A stretch of DNA of 17,972 nucleotides from CAZAKO01 sp964546145 (lineage in GTDB: Bacteria; Fidelibacterota; UBA2242): NCBI GenBank assembly GCA_964546145.1, contig CAZJIU010000043.1:1-17972 (forward strand). The letters run 5' to 3'. Position numbers and translations under genes: made by a program. Positions 1 through 7,606 of this stretch are shown piece by piece (the stretch's first letter is position 1; every line of letters starts with the position of its first letter). The notes under the pieces were generated by a model that did no database searches, had not been told where the DNA came from, and saw only the letters and a program-made list of their open reading frames with translations.

Positions 1-2417
1 ACGCCGGCGGCGGTGACTTCCGCGCCTGCGCCCGCACCCTTAATTACCAGTGGATTTTCGGAATAACGGCTGGTTGTAATGGCGATAATATTATCACTGC
101 CTTTGAGGGTGTAGAAAGGGTGTGAAGCATCCACTTCTTTCAGGCTGATAGAAGCTTGGTTATTCTCGAAGACTGCAATATAGCGCAACACTTTTCCGGC
201 AGCTGTGGCGTGGTTCAAACGGTCGGTGAAGTAACTATCGGCTTTTTCCAATTCGATTAGGAAATCTCCGACTGAGGCTGCTTGGCGGCATGATTGAGGG
301 AGTAATTTTTCTACCTGAATATCGGTTAATTCCAGTGGTACACCCGCCTCGCGGGTCAATATGAGCATTTTCCGGGCGAAATCCAAGCCCTCCAGGTCCT
401 GTCGCGGATCGGGTTCGGTAAAACCTCGTTCTTGGGCTTCTTTGACAATTGCGCTAAAGCGTTTACCTGACTGGAAATTGTTGAAAATATAGCTGATTGT
501 TCCGGAGAGAATTGCCTCGATTTTAATAATCTGATCACCGGAATTGATCATATCCTGCAAGGTGCTGATAATTGGTAAAGCGGCACCCGCGTTAGTTTCA
601 TACAGAAAATGGACATTATGATCTTTAGCGAATTGACGAAAAATCAGGTACTGGGTGTAAGAACCGGTATTGCCGAGTTTATTCGCCGCAACGATTGAAG
701 TGCGGGCTGATAGGATCTTTTCATAATCGGCAACCACTTCGTGACTGGCGGTACAGTCTACAAAAACGTTGTTACCCAGATTGAGGCGTTTGATTTCTTT
801 CAGGAGCATGTCCAGATCGGTAGGAATCGAGGATCGTGCTAGTTGGGCATACCAGGAATTCAGGTCAATGCCATCCTTATCGAAAATCATTTTCTCGATA
901 TTTGCCAAACCGACCACTCTTAAATCCATGGTGTAATCTTTGACAAGATGTGGGTAATTGATCCGGATCTGTTCGATCAGTGCCGAGCCAACCAGGCCGG
1001 TTCCCACAATGAAGAGATTGATTCTTGATTTGCGGGAGAAGAAGGCTTCATGAATAGCATTTAGGGCACCGACTTCATCCTTCTTATCAATTACAATCGA
1101 GACATTCAATTCGGACGAACCCTGGGCGATAGCGTCAACGTTGATTGCTTTTTCGCCGAGAGAATTGAACAGCCGACCGGCAAGTCCGGTGGTTTTGCGC
1201 ATTCCTTCTCCGACCACCGCAATGATAGTACGATCATCCTCGACAATTATCGGATCAATCAGGTGGGCGTTGATTTCCAGGGCAAACTCTTTCCCGATGG
1301 CATTTTTAGCCTTTTTAACATCGGATGGAATAATAGCGATGCAGATTGAATGTTCCGAAGAGGCTTGGGAAATCAGGATGACATTGACATTGGCATGTGC
1401 CAGGGCACCGAAAAAGCGGGAGGAGGTTCCGGTTACTCCAACCATTCCACTGCCCTGGATAGTAAGTAGCGAAATATTGCTGATTGAAGTAATCCCTTTG
1501 ACGACGCCGGTGGACCTGGTTGTTTTTTTACAAATCAGAGTTCCGGGAAAGTCCGGATTGAAAGTGTTCATAATACGGATTGGCAGACCCTGATCGAGTG
1601 CCGGCTGGATTGTTGGCGGATGAATTACCTTAGCGCCGAAGTGGCTGAGTTCCATGGCTTCCTGGTAACTTAGTTCCGGCAGTGAGAATGCATCCTTGAC
1701 CCGCTGGGGATCGGCTGACAGGACACCATTGACATCGGTCCAGATTTGGATTTCATCAGCACCCAATGCGGCACCGATAAATGAAGCAGTATAGTCGGAG
1801 CCGCCACGTCCCAGAGTGGTGGTAATGCCCTCTTCTGTGGCGGCAATAAACCCGGTGACAATTTTAATCCCGGGATTATTCTGGAAGTATTGTCGGATGC
1901 GGGTTTCGCTGATTGCGGTTTGAATGTGAGCCGCGCCAAAATTGTCGTCGGTAACGATAATCTGCTGGGCATCTACGTAGTGAATTGGTAAGCCCAGTAT
2001 TTTGCCATATGCGGCAATAATTTCTGTTGCCATGCATTCACCAAAGCTCATAATCAGATCGAGTGAGCGCGCGGAAAGTTCTTTCAGTAACAAAACCCCG
2101 TGCACGATTTCGGATAATTCCGCCAATAGCTTATCGATTCTCTTGGTAATTTCCGCCTGCTGGTCAGCTGGGAAAAGAGCAGCAATGTATTGGTGGTGGC
2201 GAGTTCGCAATTTTTCAATCAAAGTCAGGTAATCAGAATTCTTCTTAGCAGCCAGCTGGCTGATTTCGATTAGCTGGTCGGTTACCCCGGACAGCGCCGA
2301 GAAAACCGCAACAACCTCGATTCCCTTCTGGGTATTGCTTTGGATAACCTTAAATATGGTTTTCAGATTTTCGGGTTTTCCAACGGAAGTTCCGCCAAAT
2401 TTTAGAACTTTTAGCAT
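1..2417 (-). CDS. thrA: Bifunctional aspartate kinase / homoserine dehydrogenase (C-terminus cut by window edge)
   Basis: This cytoplasmic enzyme catalyses two steps of the aspartate pathway: phosphorylation of aspartate, and NAD(P)H reduction of aspartate semialdehyde to homoserine, the precursor of threonine and methionine. The reading frame is open for about 805 codons with no stop. The kinase begins with KFGGTSVG at residues 6-13. ACT-type regulatory sequence lies at roughly 310-460, with GSSELNVSIV near its end. The dehydrogenase starts near residue 465 with the Rossmann motif GTGLVGS and has the family's ANK and GTISYIF motifs. The last visible residues (GAGAEVTAAGV) match the place where E. 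coli ThrA (820 residues) has about 15 left, so only a short tail is missing. The start is the ATG directly before LKVLKFGG, with a weak AAGAG upstream. It is divergent from uvrB. Threonine feedback is expected from the ACT region but cannot be proved here. A MetL-type role cannot be excluded by sequence alone. Confidence 0.96.
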   Translation of the reverse strand, partial: MLKVLKFGGTSVGKPENLKTIFKVIQSNTQKGIEVVAVFSALSGVTDQLIEISQLAAKKNSDYLTLIEKLRTRHHQYIAALFPADQQAEITKRIDKLLAELSEIVHGVLLLKELSARSLDLIMSFGECMATEIIAAYGKILGLPIHYVDAQQIIVTDDNFGAAHIQTAISETRIRQYFQNNPGIKIVTGFIAATEEGITTTLGRGGSDYTASFIGAALGADEIQIWTDVNGVLSADPQRVKDAFSLPELSYQEAMELSHFGAKVIHPPTIQPALDQGLPIRIMNTFNPDFPGTLICKKTTRSTGVVKGITSISNISLLTIQGSGMVGVTGTSSRFFGALAHANVNVILISQASSEHSICIAIIPSDVKKAKNAIGKEFALEINAHLIDPIIVEDDRTIIAVVGEGMRKTTGLAGRLFNSLGEKAINVDAIAQGSSELNVSIVIDKKDEVGALNAIHEAFFSRKSRINLFIVGTGLVGSALIEQIRINYPHLVKDYTMDLRVVGLANIEKMIFDKDGIDLNSWYAQLARSSIPTDLDMLLKEIKRLNLGNNVFVDCTASHEVVADYEKILSARTSIVAANKLGNTGSYTQYLIFRQFAKDHNVHFLYETNAGAALPIISTLQDMINSGDQIIKIEAILSGTISYIFNNFQSGKRFSAIVKEAQERGFTEPDPRQDLEGLDFARKMLILTREAGVPLELTDIQVEKLLPQSCRQAASVGDFLIELEKADSYFTDRLNHATAAGKVLRYIAVFENNQASISLKEVDASHPFYTLKGSDNIIAITTSRYSENPLVIKGAGAGAEVTAAG

Positions 2418-2577
2418 GGCTCTTTTTAAAAAAATTTAGTGATTATCGAAAAAATGCTGGGAATAATATAGTTTGTTTCGGCTAAAAATGAAGGAAAATC
2501 TGACTTACTGGTAGATCTTTGAAAAATGCTCGGTTCGATATTGATTCTAATCCTTGATCGGCGTAAATTCTGCCTAA
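2418..2577. promoter_or_regulatory. Divergent intergenic region between thrA and uvrB
   Basis: This 160-bp AT-rich gap must hold the promoters of both divergent genes. For thrA (minus strand), a possible -10 TATATT lies at 2465-2470, with a weak -35-like TTCATT at 2487-2492 and a 16-bp spacer. For uvrB, a TTGAAA at 2519-2524 could be a -35, but no good -10 follows at normal spacing. No attenuator hairpin or leader peptide rich in Thr/Ile codons was seen before thrA, and no convincing LexA-type palindrome before uvrB. Promoter consensus in this lineage may differ from E. coli, so the boxes are tentative. Confidence 0.35.
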
Positions 2578-4587
2578 ATGGCAGAGTTCAAACTTAAGAC
2601 CGATCTAAAGCCTACTGGTGACCAGCCCCAGGCAATATTAGAATTGACCCAAAGCATTCAGCGTGGAGATAGATTCCAGACTTTGTTAGGTGTCACTGGC
2701 AGTGGTAAAACTTTTACCATGGCGCAGGTGATCCAGAATATCCAAAAACCAACGTTAGTCATTTCCCATAATAAGACTCTGGCGGCTCAACTCTTCAGTG
2801 AATTTCGAGCCTTCTTCCCCGAAAATGCCGTGGAATATTTTATCAGTTTTTATGATTACTATCAGCCGGAAGCTTACTTGCCAGTGACTGATACCTACAT
2901 TGAGAAGGATTCCTCAATTAATGATGAGATTGATAAGCTCCGTTTGCGGGCCACCAGCTCGCTCATCGGTCGTCGGGATGTAATCGTTGTTGCCAGCGTC
3001 TCTTGCATTTATGGCATTGGATCACCGGAAGAATATAGCCGTTATGTTGTTTTGATTAAGCGGGGTGACCAGCTGCGAATCCGCAACCTGTTTGGAAGTA
3101 TGGTTGATATATTTTATTCGCGCAATGATCTTCATTTAGAGCGGGGGACCTTTCGCGGACGGGGCGATGTTATCGAAATTCACCCGGCTTATGAGGATTT
3201 CGGTTATCGGGTTGAGTTTTTCGGCAATGAAGTCATTCATATCTATTCTTTCAATCCACTGACGGGTGAAATTATCAATGAGCTGGAGAGTATCGTAATT
3301 TTTCCCGCAAAACACTTTATCTCGAGTGACGACACTGTCAAACGGGCATTACAGACTATTGAAATCGAGCTGGAAGATAGGTTAATAGAACTGCGGGAAG
3401 CCGGAAAATTGCTGGAGGCTCAGCGGCTGGAACAGCGTACCCGTTTCGATCTCGAGATGATTGCCGAAGTTGGCTACTGCTCCGGTATCGAGAACTATTC
3501 ACGCCATTTTACTAATCGCAAAGCCGGCGAACAACCTTATACACTACTGGATTTTTTTGGAAAGAATGATTATCTGTTATTTATTGATGAATCCCATGCC
3601 ACGATTCCCCAGCTGCGGGCAATGTACAATGGTGACCGTTCGCGTAAGGAAGTCCTGGTTGAATATGGATTCCGACTGCCCTCGGCTCTTGATAATCGGC
3701 CGCTACGATTTGCGGAATTTGAAAAAATGGTCAATCAAGCAATTTTTGTTTCAGCCACTCCGGCCGATTATGAATTGGAGCAGAGCAATGGCGTCGTCGT
3801 GGAGCAGATTATTCGACCTACCGGTTTGCTGGATCCAGAAATTGAAGTCAGACCTACCCGGCATCAGATTGATGATCTAATCGAGGAAATAACACTGGTT
3901 ACCAATCGAAAAGAGCGGGTTTTAGTTACAACCTTGACCAAGCGTATGGCGGAGGATCTGGCAGAATATTTACGGGGTGTGGGATTGGGAGTGCGCTATT
4001 TGCATTCCGAAATTCAGGCGCTCGAGCGGGTGGAAATTTTGCGCGATTTACGCCTGGGTGAATTTGACGTTTTGGTGGGCATTAATCTTCTTCGAGAAGG
4101 GCTAGATCTGCCAGAGGTCTCGCTGGTTGCAATTCTGGATGCCGATAAAGAGGGCTTTCTGCGCTCGGAACGATCGTTGATGCAGGTTTCCGGTCGGGCA
4201 GCCCGGAATGTTAATGGTAAAGTAATCTTTTATGCCGATGAGATGACTACATCAATGGATAAAGTAATTCAGGAGGTCAAACGCCGTCGTGAAGTCCAGC
4301 AAAAATACAACGAGCAGCACGGCATTACGCCAAAGTCAATTTATAAATCTATTGCTGAGGTTATGTCAGCTACCTCGGTTGCTGATATTAAACCCGCCGA
4401 GTTTTCGAGGGAAAAGGAGAGCATTACGGATCAGTATCGGCATAAAATGGATCAGGCTGAATTAATTGAATTGCTAAACCGCGAGATGCTAAAAGCCGCG
4501 GAAGCCCTGGAGTTCGAAAAAGCGGCTGAGTTGCGGGATGAGATTGCGAGGTTGACGGGAAAGAAGATAACCAATATTGTTAAATAG
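2578..4587 (+). CDS. uvrB: UvrABC excinuclease subunit B
   Basis: UvrB is the damage-verifying helicase-like subunit of nucleotide excision repair. It is loaded by UvrA and recruits UvrC for incision. At 669 residues it is close to the E. coli protein (673). Visible motifs are Walker A GVTGSGKT at 38-45, the beta-hairpin region beginning YDYYQPEAY at 92-100, the DESH Walker B at 337-340, the YGFRLPSALDNRPL block, the helicase motif VI as QVSGRAAR at 536-543, and the C-terminal UVR motif around LEFEKAAELRD at 644-654, which contacts UvrC. Motif VI is usually QTIGRAAR in this family, so V and S at 537-538 are a mild departure. The ATG has no Shine-Dalgarno sequence in front of it. The next feature begins right after the stop codon. 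Identity is secure. Confidence 0.98.
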   Translation: MAEFKLKTDLKPTGDQPQAILELTQSIQRGDRFQTLLGVTGSGKTFTMAQVIQNIQKPTLVISHNKTLAAQLFSEFRAFFPENAVEYFISFYDYYQPEAYLPVTDTYIEKDSSINDEIDKLRLRATSSLIGRRDVIVVASVSCIYGIGSPEEYSRYVVLIKRGDQLRIRNLFGSMVDIFYSRNDLHLERGTFRGRGDVIEIHPAYEDFGYRVEFFGNEVIHIYSFNPLTGEIINELESIVIFPAKHFISSDDTVKRALQTIEIELEDRLIELREAGKLLEAQRLEQRTRFDLEMIAEVGYCSGIENYSRHFTNRKAGEQPYTLLDFFGKNDYLLFIDESHATIPQLRAMYNGDRSRKEVLVEYGFRLPSALDNRPLRFAEFEKMVNQAIFVSATPADYELEQSNGVVVEQIIRPTGLLDPEIEVRPTRHQIDDLIEEITLVTNRKERVLVTTLTKRMAEDLAEYLRGVGLGVRYLHSEIQALERVEILRDLRLGEFDVLVGINLLREGLDLPEVSLVAILDADKEGFLRSERSLMQVSGRAARNVNGKVIFYADEMTTSMDKVIQEVKRRREVQQKYNEQHGITPKSIYKSIAEVMSATSVADIKPAEFSREKESITDQYRHKMDQAELIELLNREMLKAAEALEFEKAAELRDEIARLTGKKITNIVK

Positions 4588-4654
4588 CAAATAACAAATA
4601 ACAAATTCCAAATGGCAAATAAAATTAAAAGTACAAATACTAAACGGCAAATAC
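4588..4654 (+). repeat. Left arm of imperfect inverted repeat, with CAAATAA tandem repeat
   Basis: Two tandem copies of CAAATAA (4588-4594, 4595-4601) start immediately after the uvrB stop, followed by the AAATTCCAAAT core (4603-4613) and further CAAAT-type units. The arm runs into the first codons of the four-helix-bundle gene, whose ATG (4612) lies inside the core. Confidence 0.6.
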
Positions 4655-4998
4655 CTATTTATGACCTTGAGGAGAGAACGTTTCAGTTTGCGAGAGATGT
4701 TCGATTGTTCCTGAAGAATCTCCCCTCGACCTTAAATAATCTTGAAGATGGGAAACAGTTGATTCGATCTTCCGGTTCAATCGGAGCCAATTATATCGAG
4801 GCAAATGAATCATTAAGTAAAAAAGAATTCATAATGCGAATAAAAATAAGTCGTAAAGAAGCAAAAGAGAGCATTTATTGGTTACGTATTTTATCGGAAA
4901 CAAATTCGGGCATTGAAGTGGATAATTGTAAGCAGTTAATGGATGAAGCAATTGAACTAAAAAAGATTCTTTCAGCAATCATCGAAAAATCTAAATAA
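4612..4998 (+). CDS. Four-helix bundle protein (S23 / 23S rRNA intervening-sequence family)
   Basis: This 128-residue basic, helical protein resembles the family called four-helix bundle protein, S23 or IVS protein (TIGR02436-like). The supporting signs are the DLEERTFQFARDVR start of the first helix (about 19-32), LIRSSGSIGANYIEANES at about 50-67 (the family hallmark), KISRKEAKESIYWLRIL at about 77-93, and a final helix of the form ELKKILSAIIEKSK. Its biochemical role is not established; the fold is shared with the Avd accessory protein of diversity-generating retroelements, and pentamers are known from structures. The first ~16 residues (rich in K, N and T) are encoded by the left repeat arm and are probably a disordered by-product of it. 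There is no Shine-Dalgarno site. No reverse transcriptase or rRNA is nearby, so neither a DGR nor an rRNA context applies here. Confidence 0.88.
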   Translation: MANKIKSTNTKRQIPIYDLEERTFQFARDVRLFLKNLPSTLNNLEDGKQLIRSSGSIGANYIEANESLSKKEFIMRIKISRKEAKESIYWLRILSETNSGIEVDNCKQLMDEAIELKKILSAIIEKSK

Positions 4999-5011
4999 TT
5001 ATCTGGTCATT

Positions 5012-5064
5012 GTAATTTGGATTTTCGTATTTATTTGAAATTTGTATTTTGTTATTTGGAATTT
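5012..5064 (-). repeat. Right arm of imperfect inverted repeat
   Basis: Read on the minus strand, this AT-rich segment begins AAATTCCAAAT, identical to 4603-4613, and continues with CAAA and CAAAT units in an imperfect match to the left arm. It lies between the stop of the four-helix-bundle gene and the ribosome binding site of purD. It is not an obvious terminator: the two arms are about 400 bp apart and no short stem-loop with a T-run is present. Confidence 0.6.
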
Positions 5065-5085
5065 ATATAAAGTTGAGGTTTTAGA

Positions 5086-6360
5086 ATGAAGATTTTGGTT
5101 ATAGGAAGTGGTGGCAGGGAGAGTGCCTTGATCTGGAAACTGAAGCAGTCTGCTAAGGTGACCGAATTGTATTGCGCTCCTGGCAATGCCGGAACTGCCT
5201 GCTACGCTGAGAATGTACCGATCAGTGAAAGTGACTTTGAGAAATTGATCGAATTTGCGCAGACCAAAAACATTGACCTGACAGTCGTCGGTCCGGAGCA
5301 ACCTTTGGTGGATGGAATTGTTGATCAATTTAATAGTAAGGGATTGAAAATTTTCGGTCCCACGCAAAATGCGGCGATGTTGGAAAGCAGTAAAGCATTT
5401 GCCAAAAAGTTGATGTCCGAATACGATATTCCAACCGCACCTTATGATATTTGCAGCTCCCGGGACGACTTGCAAAATATAACCAGTAACAAGTCCTTTC
5501 CCTATGTTATTAAGGTAGATGGTTTAGCGGCAGGCAAAGGTGCGCTGGTTGTTCAGAATGAGCAAGACTTGGATCAGGCGGTTAACGATATTTATGAAGC
5601 GCATAAATTCGGTACGGCTGCCAATCAAGTGATTGTTGAAGAATTTCTGGAAGGCGAAGAATTATCGGTATTTGCAGTAACAGACGGAACCGATTATGTC
5701 TTGCTGTCGTCGGCACAGGATCATAAACGCGCTTTCGACGGTGACCTTGGTCCGAATACCGGTGGAATGGGTGCCTATGCTCCGGCGCCTTTAGGAACGG
5801 CTGAAGTGCTGCGAAAGGTTGAAGAATGCGTTATTAAGCCGGTTTTGAAGGGAATGCGTGAGCGTGGAACACCTTATGCCGGCGTTTTATATTGTGGTTT
5901 GATGATTAATAAAAGTAATCCCTGGGTTCTGGAATTTAATGTTCGTTTTGGTGATCCGGAAACTCAGGTGGTGATACCCTTGATTGAATCAGACCTGCTG
6001 GATTTATTATGGAGTATTACTCAGGGTAAATTGGACGCCGCGACATTCCGGATTTCAGACCGTTATGCCGCCTGTGTGGTACTGGCTTCCGCCGGTTATC
6101 CGGGTAGTTATGAAAAGGGTAAAATTATCTCGGGAATCGAACAACTTTTCCAAAGTAATAAGGCGCTGATCTTTATGGCTGGAGTGAAGCACGATGGTCA
6201 GAATTATCTGACTAATGGCGGTCGGGTTGCCGGGATCACGGTGGTTTCGAAAAGTCTGAATGATGCCATTCACAGTGCCTATAACTATGTGAAGGTAGTG
6301 CAATATGAGGGCAAACAATTTCGCACTGATATTGGTTTTCGAGCTATGCAAAATGGTTAG
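5086..6360 (+). CDS. purD: Phosphoribosylamine-glycine ligase (GAR synthetase)
   Basis: PurD joins glycine to 5-phosphoribosylamine with ATP, the second step of de novo purine synthesis in the cytoplasm. The 424-residue length is normal for the family. It shows the N-terminal GSGGRE motif (7-12), the ATP-grasp segment with KVDGLAAGKGALV, the signature GPNTGGMGAY from residue 222, and LEFNVRFGDPETQVV, which carries metal-binding residues. The family's usual GGREHA reads GGRESA here (Ser13), a small departure. The ATG follows TTGAGG at 5073-5078 with a 7-bp gap. No other pur gene is in the window, so the gene stands apart from a purine operon. It is followed 35 bp later by a sigma-54 activator. 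Confidence 0.97.
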   Translation: MKILVIGSGGRESALIWKLKQSAKVTELYCAPGNAGTACYAENVPISESDFEKLIEFAQTKNIDLTVVGPEQPLVDGIVDQFNSKGLKIFGPTQNAAMLESSKAFAKKLMSEYDIPTAPYDICSSRDDLQNITSNKSFPYVIKVDGLAAGKGALVVQNEQDLDQAVNDIYEAHKFGTAANQVIVEEFLEGEELSVFAVTDGTDYVLLSSAQDHKRAFDGDLGPNTGGMGAYAPAPLGTAEVLRKVEECVIKPVLKGMRERGTPYAGVLYCGLMINKSNPWVLEFNVRFGDPETQVVIPLIESDLLDLLWSITQGKLDAATFRISDRYAACVVLASAGYPGSYEKGKIISGIEQLFQSNKALIFMAGVKHDGQNYLTNGGRVAGITVVSKSLNDAIHSAYNYVKVVQYEGKQFRTDIGFRAMQNG

Positions 6361-6395
6361 TAATAAATTGCTTGAGACAAATAAACGAGGTATTT

Positions 6396-7604
6396 ATGGA
6401 TGAGGCTCGTTTAAGAAAATTACAACAAAGTTTTGGGATTATTGGTGAATCCGATAAAATAAAAGAGATTATCGAGACAATTGACCAGGTAGCTGCTACC
6501 GTTATTACCATCTTAGTCGTTGGTGAGAGCGGAACCGGTAAAGAACTGATCGCCGATGCGATTCACCGACACAGTCTGCGAAAACATCAGACGTTTATCA
6601 AAGTCAACTGCGGCGCGATTCCCGCTGGAATCCTGGAGAGTGAACTGTTTGGGCATGTTAAGGGCTCTTTTACCGGCGCAATTGACGACCGCAAGGGCTA
6701 TTTCGAAACTGCCAATAACGGCACGATTTTCCTGGATGAAATTGGTGAAATGCCGCTGGAAACCCAAGTGAAACTATTGCGCGTTCTGGAATTAGGTGAG
6801 TTTCTGCCGGTTGGCGGCTCAAAAAGCAGGAAGGTTGATGTCCGCATCGTTGCCGTGACCAATAAAGACTTGAGTGAAGAAATTGAAAAAGGAAATTTTC
6901 GGAAAGACCTGTACTATCGCTTAAAAACAATTACAATCTATATTCCGCCACTGCGGCAACACAGCGAGGATATTCCTTTATTAATTGATAAATTTGCGCT
7001 TGATTTTGCTAATCGGAATAACATCCCATTTAAAGGTTTTTCACCCAGCGCAATTCATCTTTTAGAAAGTTACACCTGGCCGGGCAATATCCGCGAATTG
7101 AAAAACTTTGTCGAGAGTATGATTGTGCTTGAAAAAGGTGAGGTTATTACCAGCAGCATGGTCGCCCGTCGCCTGAATATCGAGAAGCGGGCACCCTCTA
7201 TTAATCTGCCGGTTAAAATCACCAAGAGTGTTGATCAGGCCGAACGGGAATTGATATTGCAGCAGATCTTAATGATGCGGCGGGATATTAATGAAATTAA
7301 AGAAGCGATTACAGGCAATCTTAATGTGGTTTCCCTGGAATCGCCGGCTGCCAGGCATGAGCTTCAGCGCTACATTAATCCACTTAGTGAGCAGCATACT
7401 ATGGATGAGGAGGTGCGGTTTGAAGCTTCAGAGGAGTATATTGTAAATCCGAATTTGTTGGGGAAAGTTTCACTGGAAGAAGTCGAGCGGGATTTAATTG
7501 AGAATACCCTGAAAAAGTTCAATAACCGTAAGCGCCAAACGGCCAATGCCCTTAAGATCAGTGAACGAACATTGTATCGTAAAATCAATGAATATGGACT
7601 ATAG
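6396..7604 (+). CDS. Sigma-54-dependent transcriptional activator without receiver domain
   Basis: This 402-residue AAA+ activator of sigma-54 RNA polymerase has no N-terminal sensor: the AAA+ domain starts about 15 residues in, as in PspF. Visible are Walker A GESGTGKE (43-50), the sigma-54 contact loop GSFTGA (90-95; the classic form is GAFTGA), Walker B GTIFLDE (109-115), FRKDLYYRL with the probable arginine finger (168-176), and WPGNIREL (228-235). A linker of about 110 residues separates this from the Fis-type helix-turn-helix at about 360-402, ending NRKRQTANALKISERTLYRKINEYG. The ATG at 6396 is chosen because GAGG (6387-6390) lies 5 bp upstream; an upstream TTG (6372) would add 8 residues. 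The lptE-like gene begins 2 bp after its stop. Targets are unknown; envelope functions are an inference from that neighbour. Confidence 0.93.
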   Translation: MDEARLRKLQQSFGIIGESDKIKEIIETIDQVAATVITILVVGESGTGKELIADAIHRHSLRKHQTFIKVNCGAIPAGILESELFGHVKGSFTGAIDDRKGYFETANNGTIFLDEIGEMPLETQVKLLRVLELGEFLPVGGSKSRKVDVRIVAVTNKDLSEEIEKGNFRKDLYYRLKTITIYIPPLRQHSEDIPLLIDKFALDFANRNNIPFKGFSPSAIHLLESYTWPGNIRELKNFVESMIVLEKGEVITSSMVARRLNIEKRAPSINLPVKITKSVDQAERELILQQILMMRRDINEIKEAITGNLNVVSLESPAARHELQRYINPLSEQHTMDEEVRFEASEEYIVNPNLLGKVSLEEVERDLIENTLKKFNNRKRQTANALKISERTLYRKINEYGL

Positions 7605-7606
7605 AA

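Larger units (their letters stand above)
4588..5064. mobile_element. Putative S23/four-helix-bundle cassette bounded by inverted repeats
   Basis: The segment between uvrB and purD consists of one small gene framed by A-rich DNA on the left and T-rich DNA on the right. An 11-bp core, AAATTCCAAAT at 4603-4613, recurs exactly in reverse complement at 5054-5064. Beyond the core both arms continue as imperfect copies built of CAAAT-like units. Such flanks are, as I recall, common around genes of this family, and the family is also found inside intervening sequences of bacterial 23S rRNA. I infer a small insertion or cassette. There is no transposase, and I could not define a target-site duplication, so the mobile label is tentative. 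Confidence 0.45.

Noticed and set aside
1141..1593. Plus-strand ORF of 150 codons opposite thrA
   Set aside because: It lies fully antisense to the conserved aspartate kinase/ACT region, its peptide is low-quality and has no recognisable domain.
3461..3880. Plus-strand ORF of 139 codons inside uvrB
   Set aside because: It is in another frame of the highly conserved UvrB helicase region; a shadow frame.
4588..4654. CAAAT-unit repeats as a CRISPR array
   Set aside because: The units are about 7 bp, contiguous and A-rich, with no spacers of constant length and no cas genes.
4612..4998. Avd-type accessory gene of a diversity-generating retroelement
   Set aside because: The fold is related, but there is no reverse transcriptase, template repeat or variable repeat nearby.
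4999..5475. Minus-strand ORF of 158 codons overlapping the start of purD
   Set aside because: Most of it is antisense to purD, and its N-terminus (KFQITKYKFQ-like) is a translation of the repeat arm.
6372..6395. Upstream TTG start adding 8 residues to the sigma-54 activator
   Set aside because: The segment contains the GAGG that fits the ATG at 6396, and the extra residues match nothing in the family.
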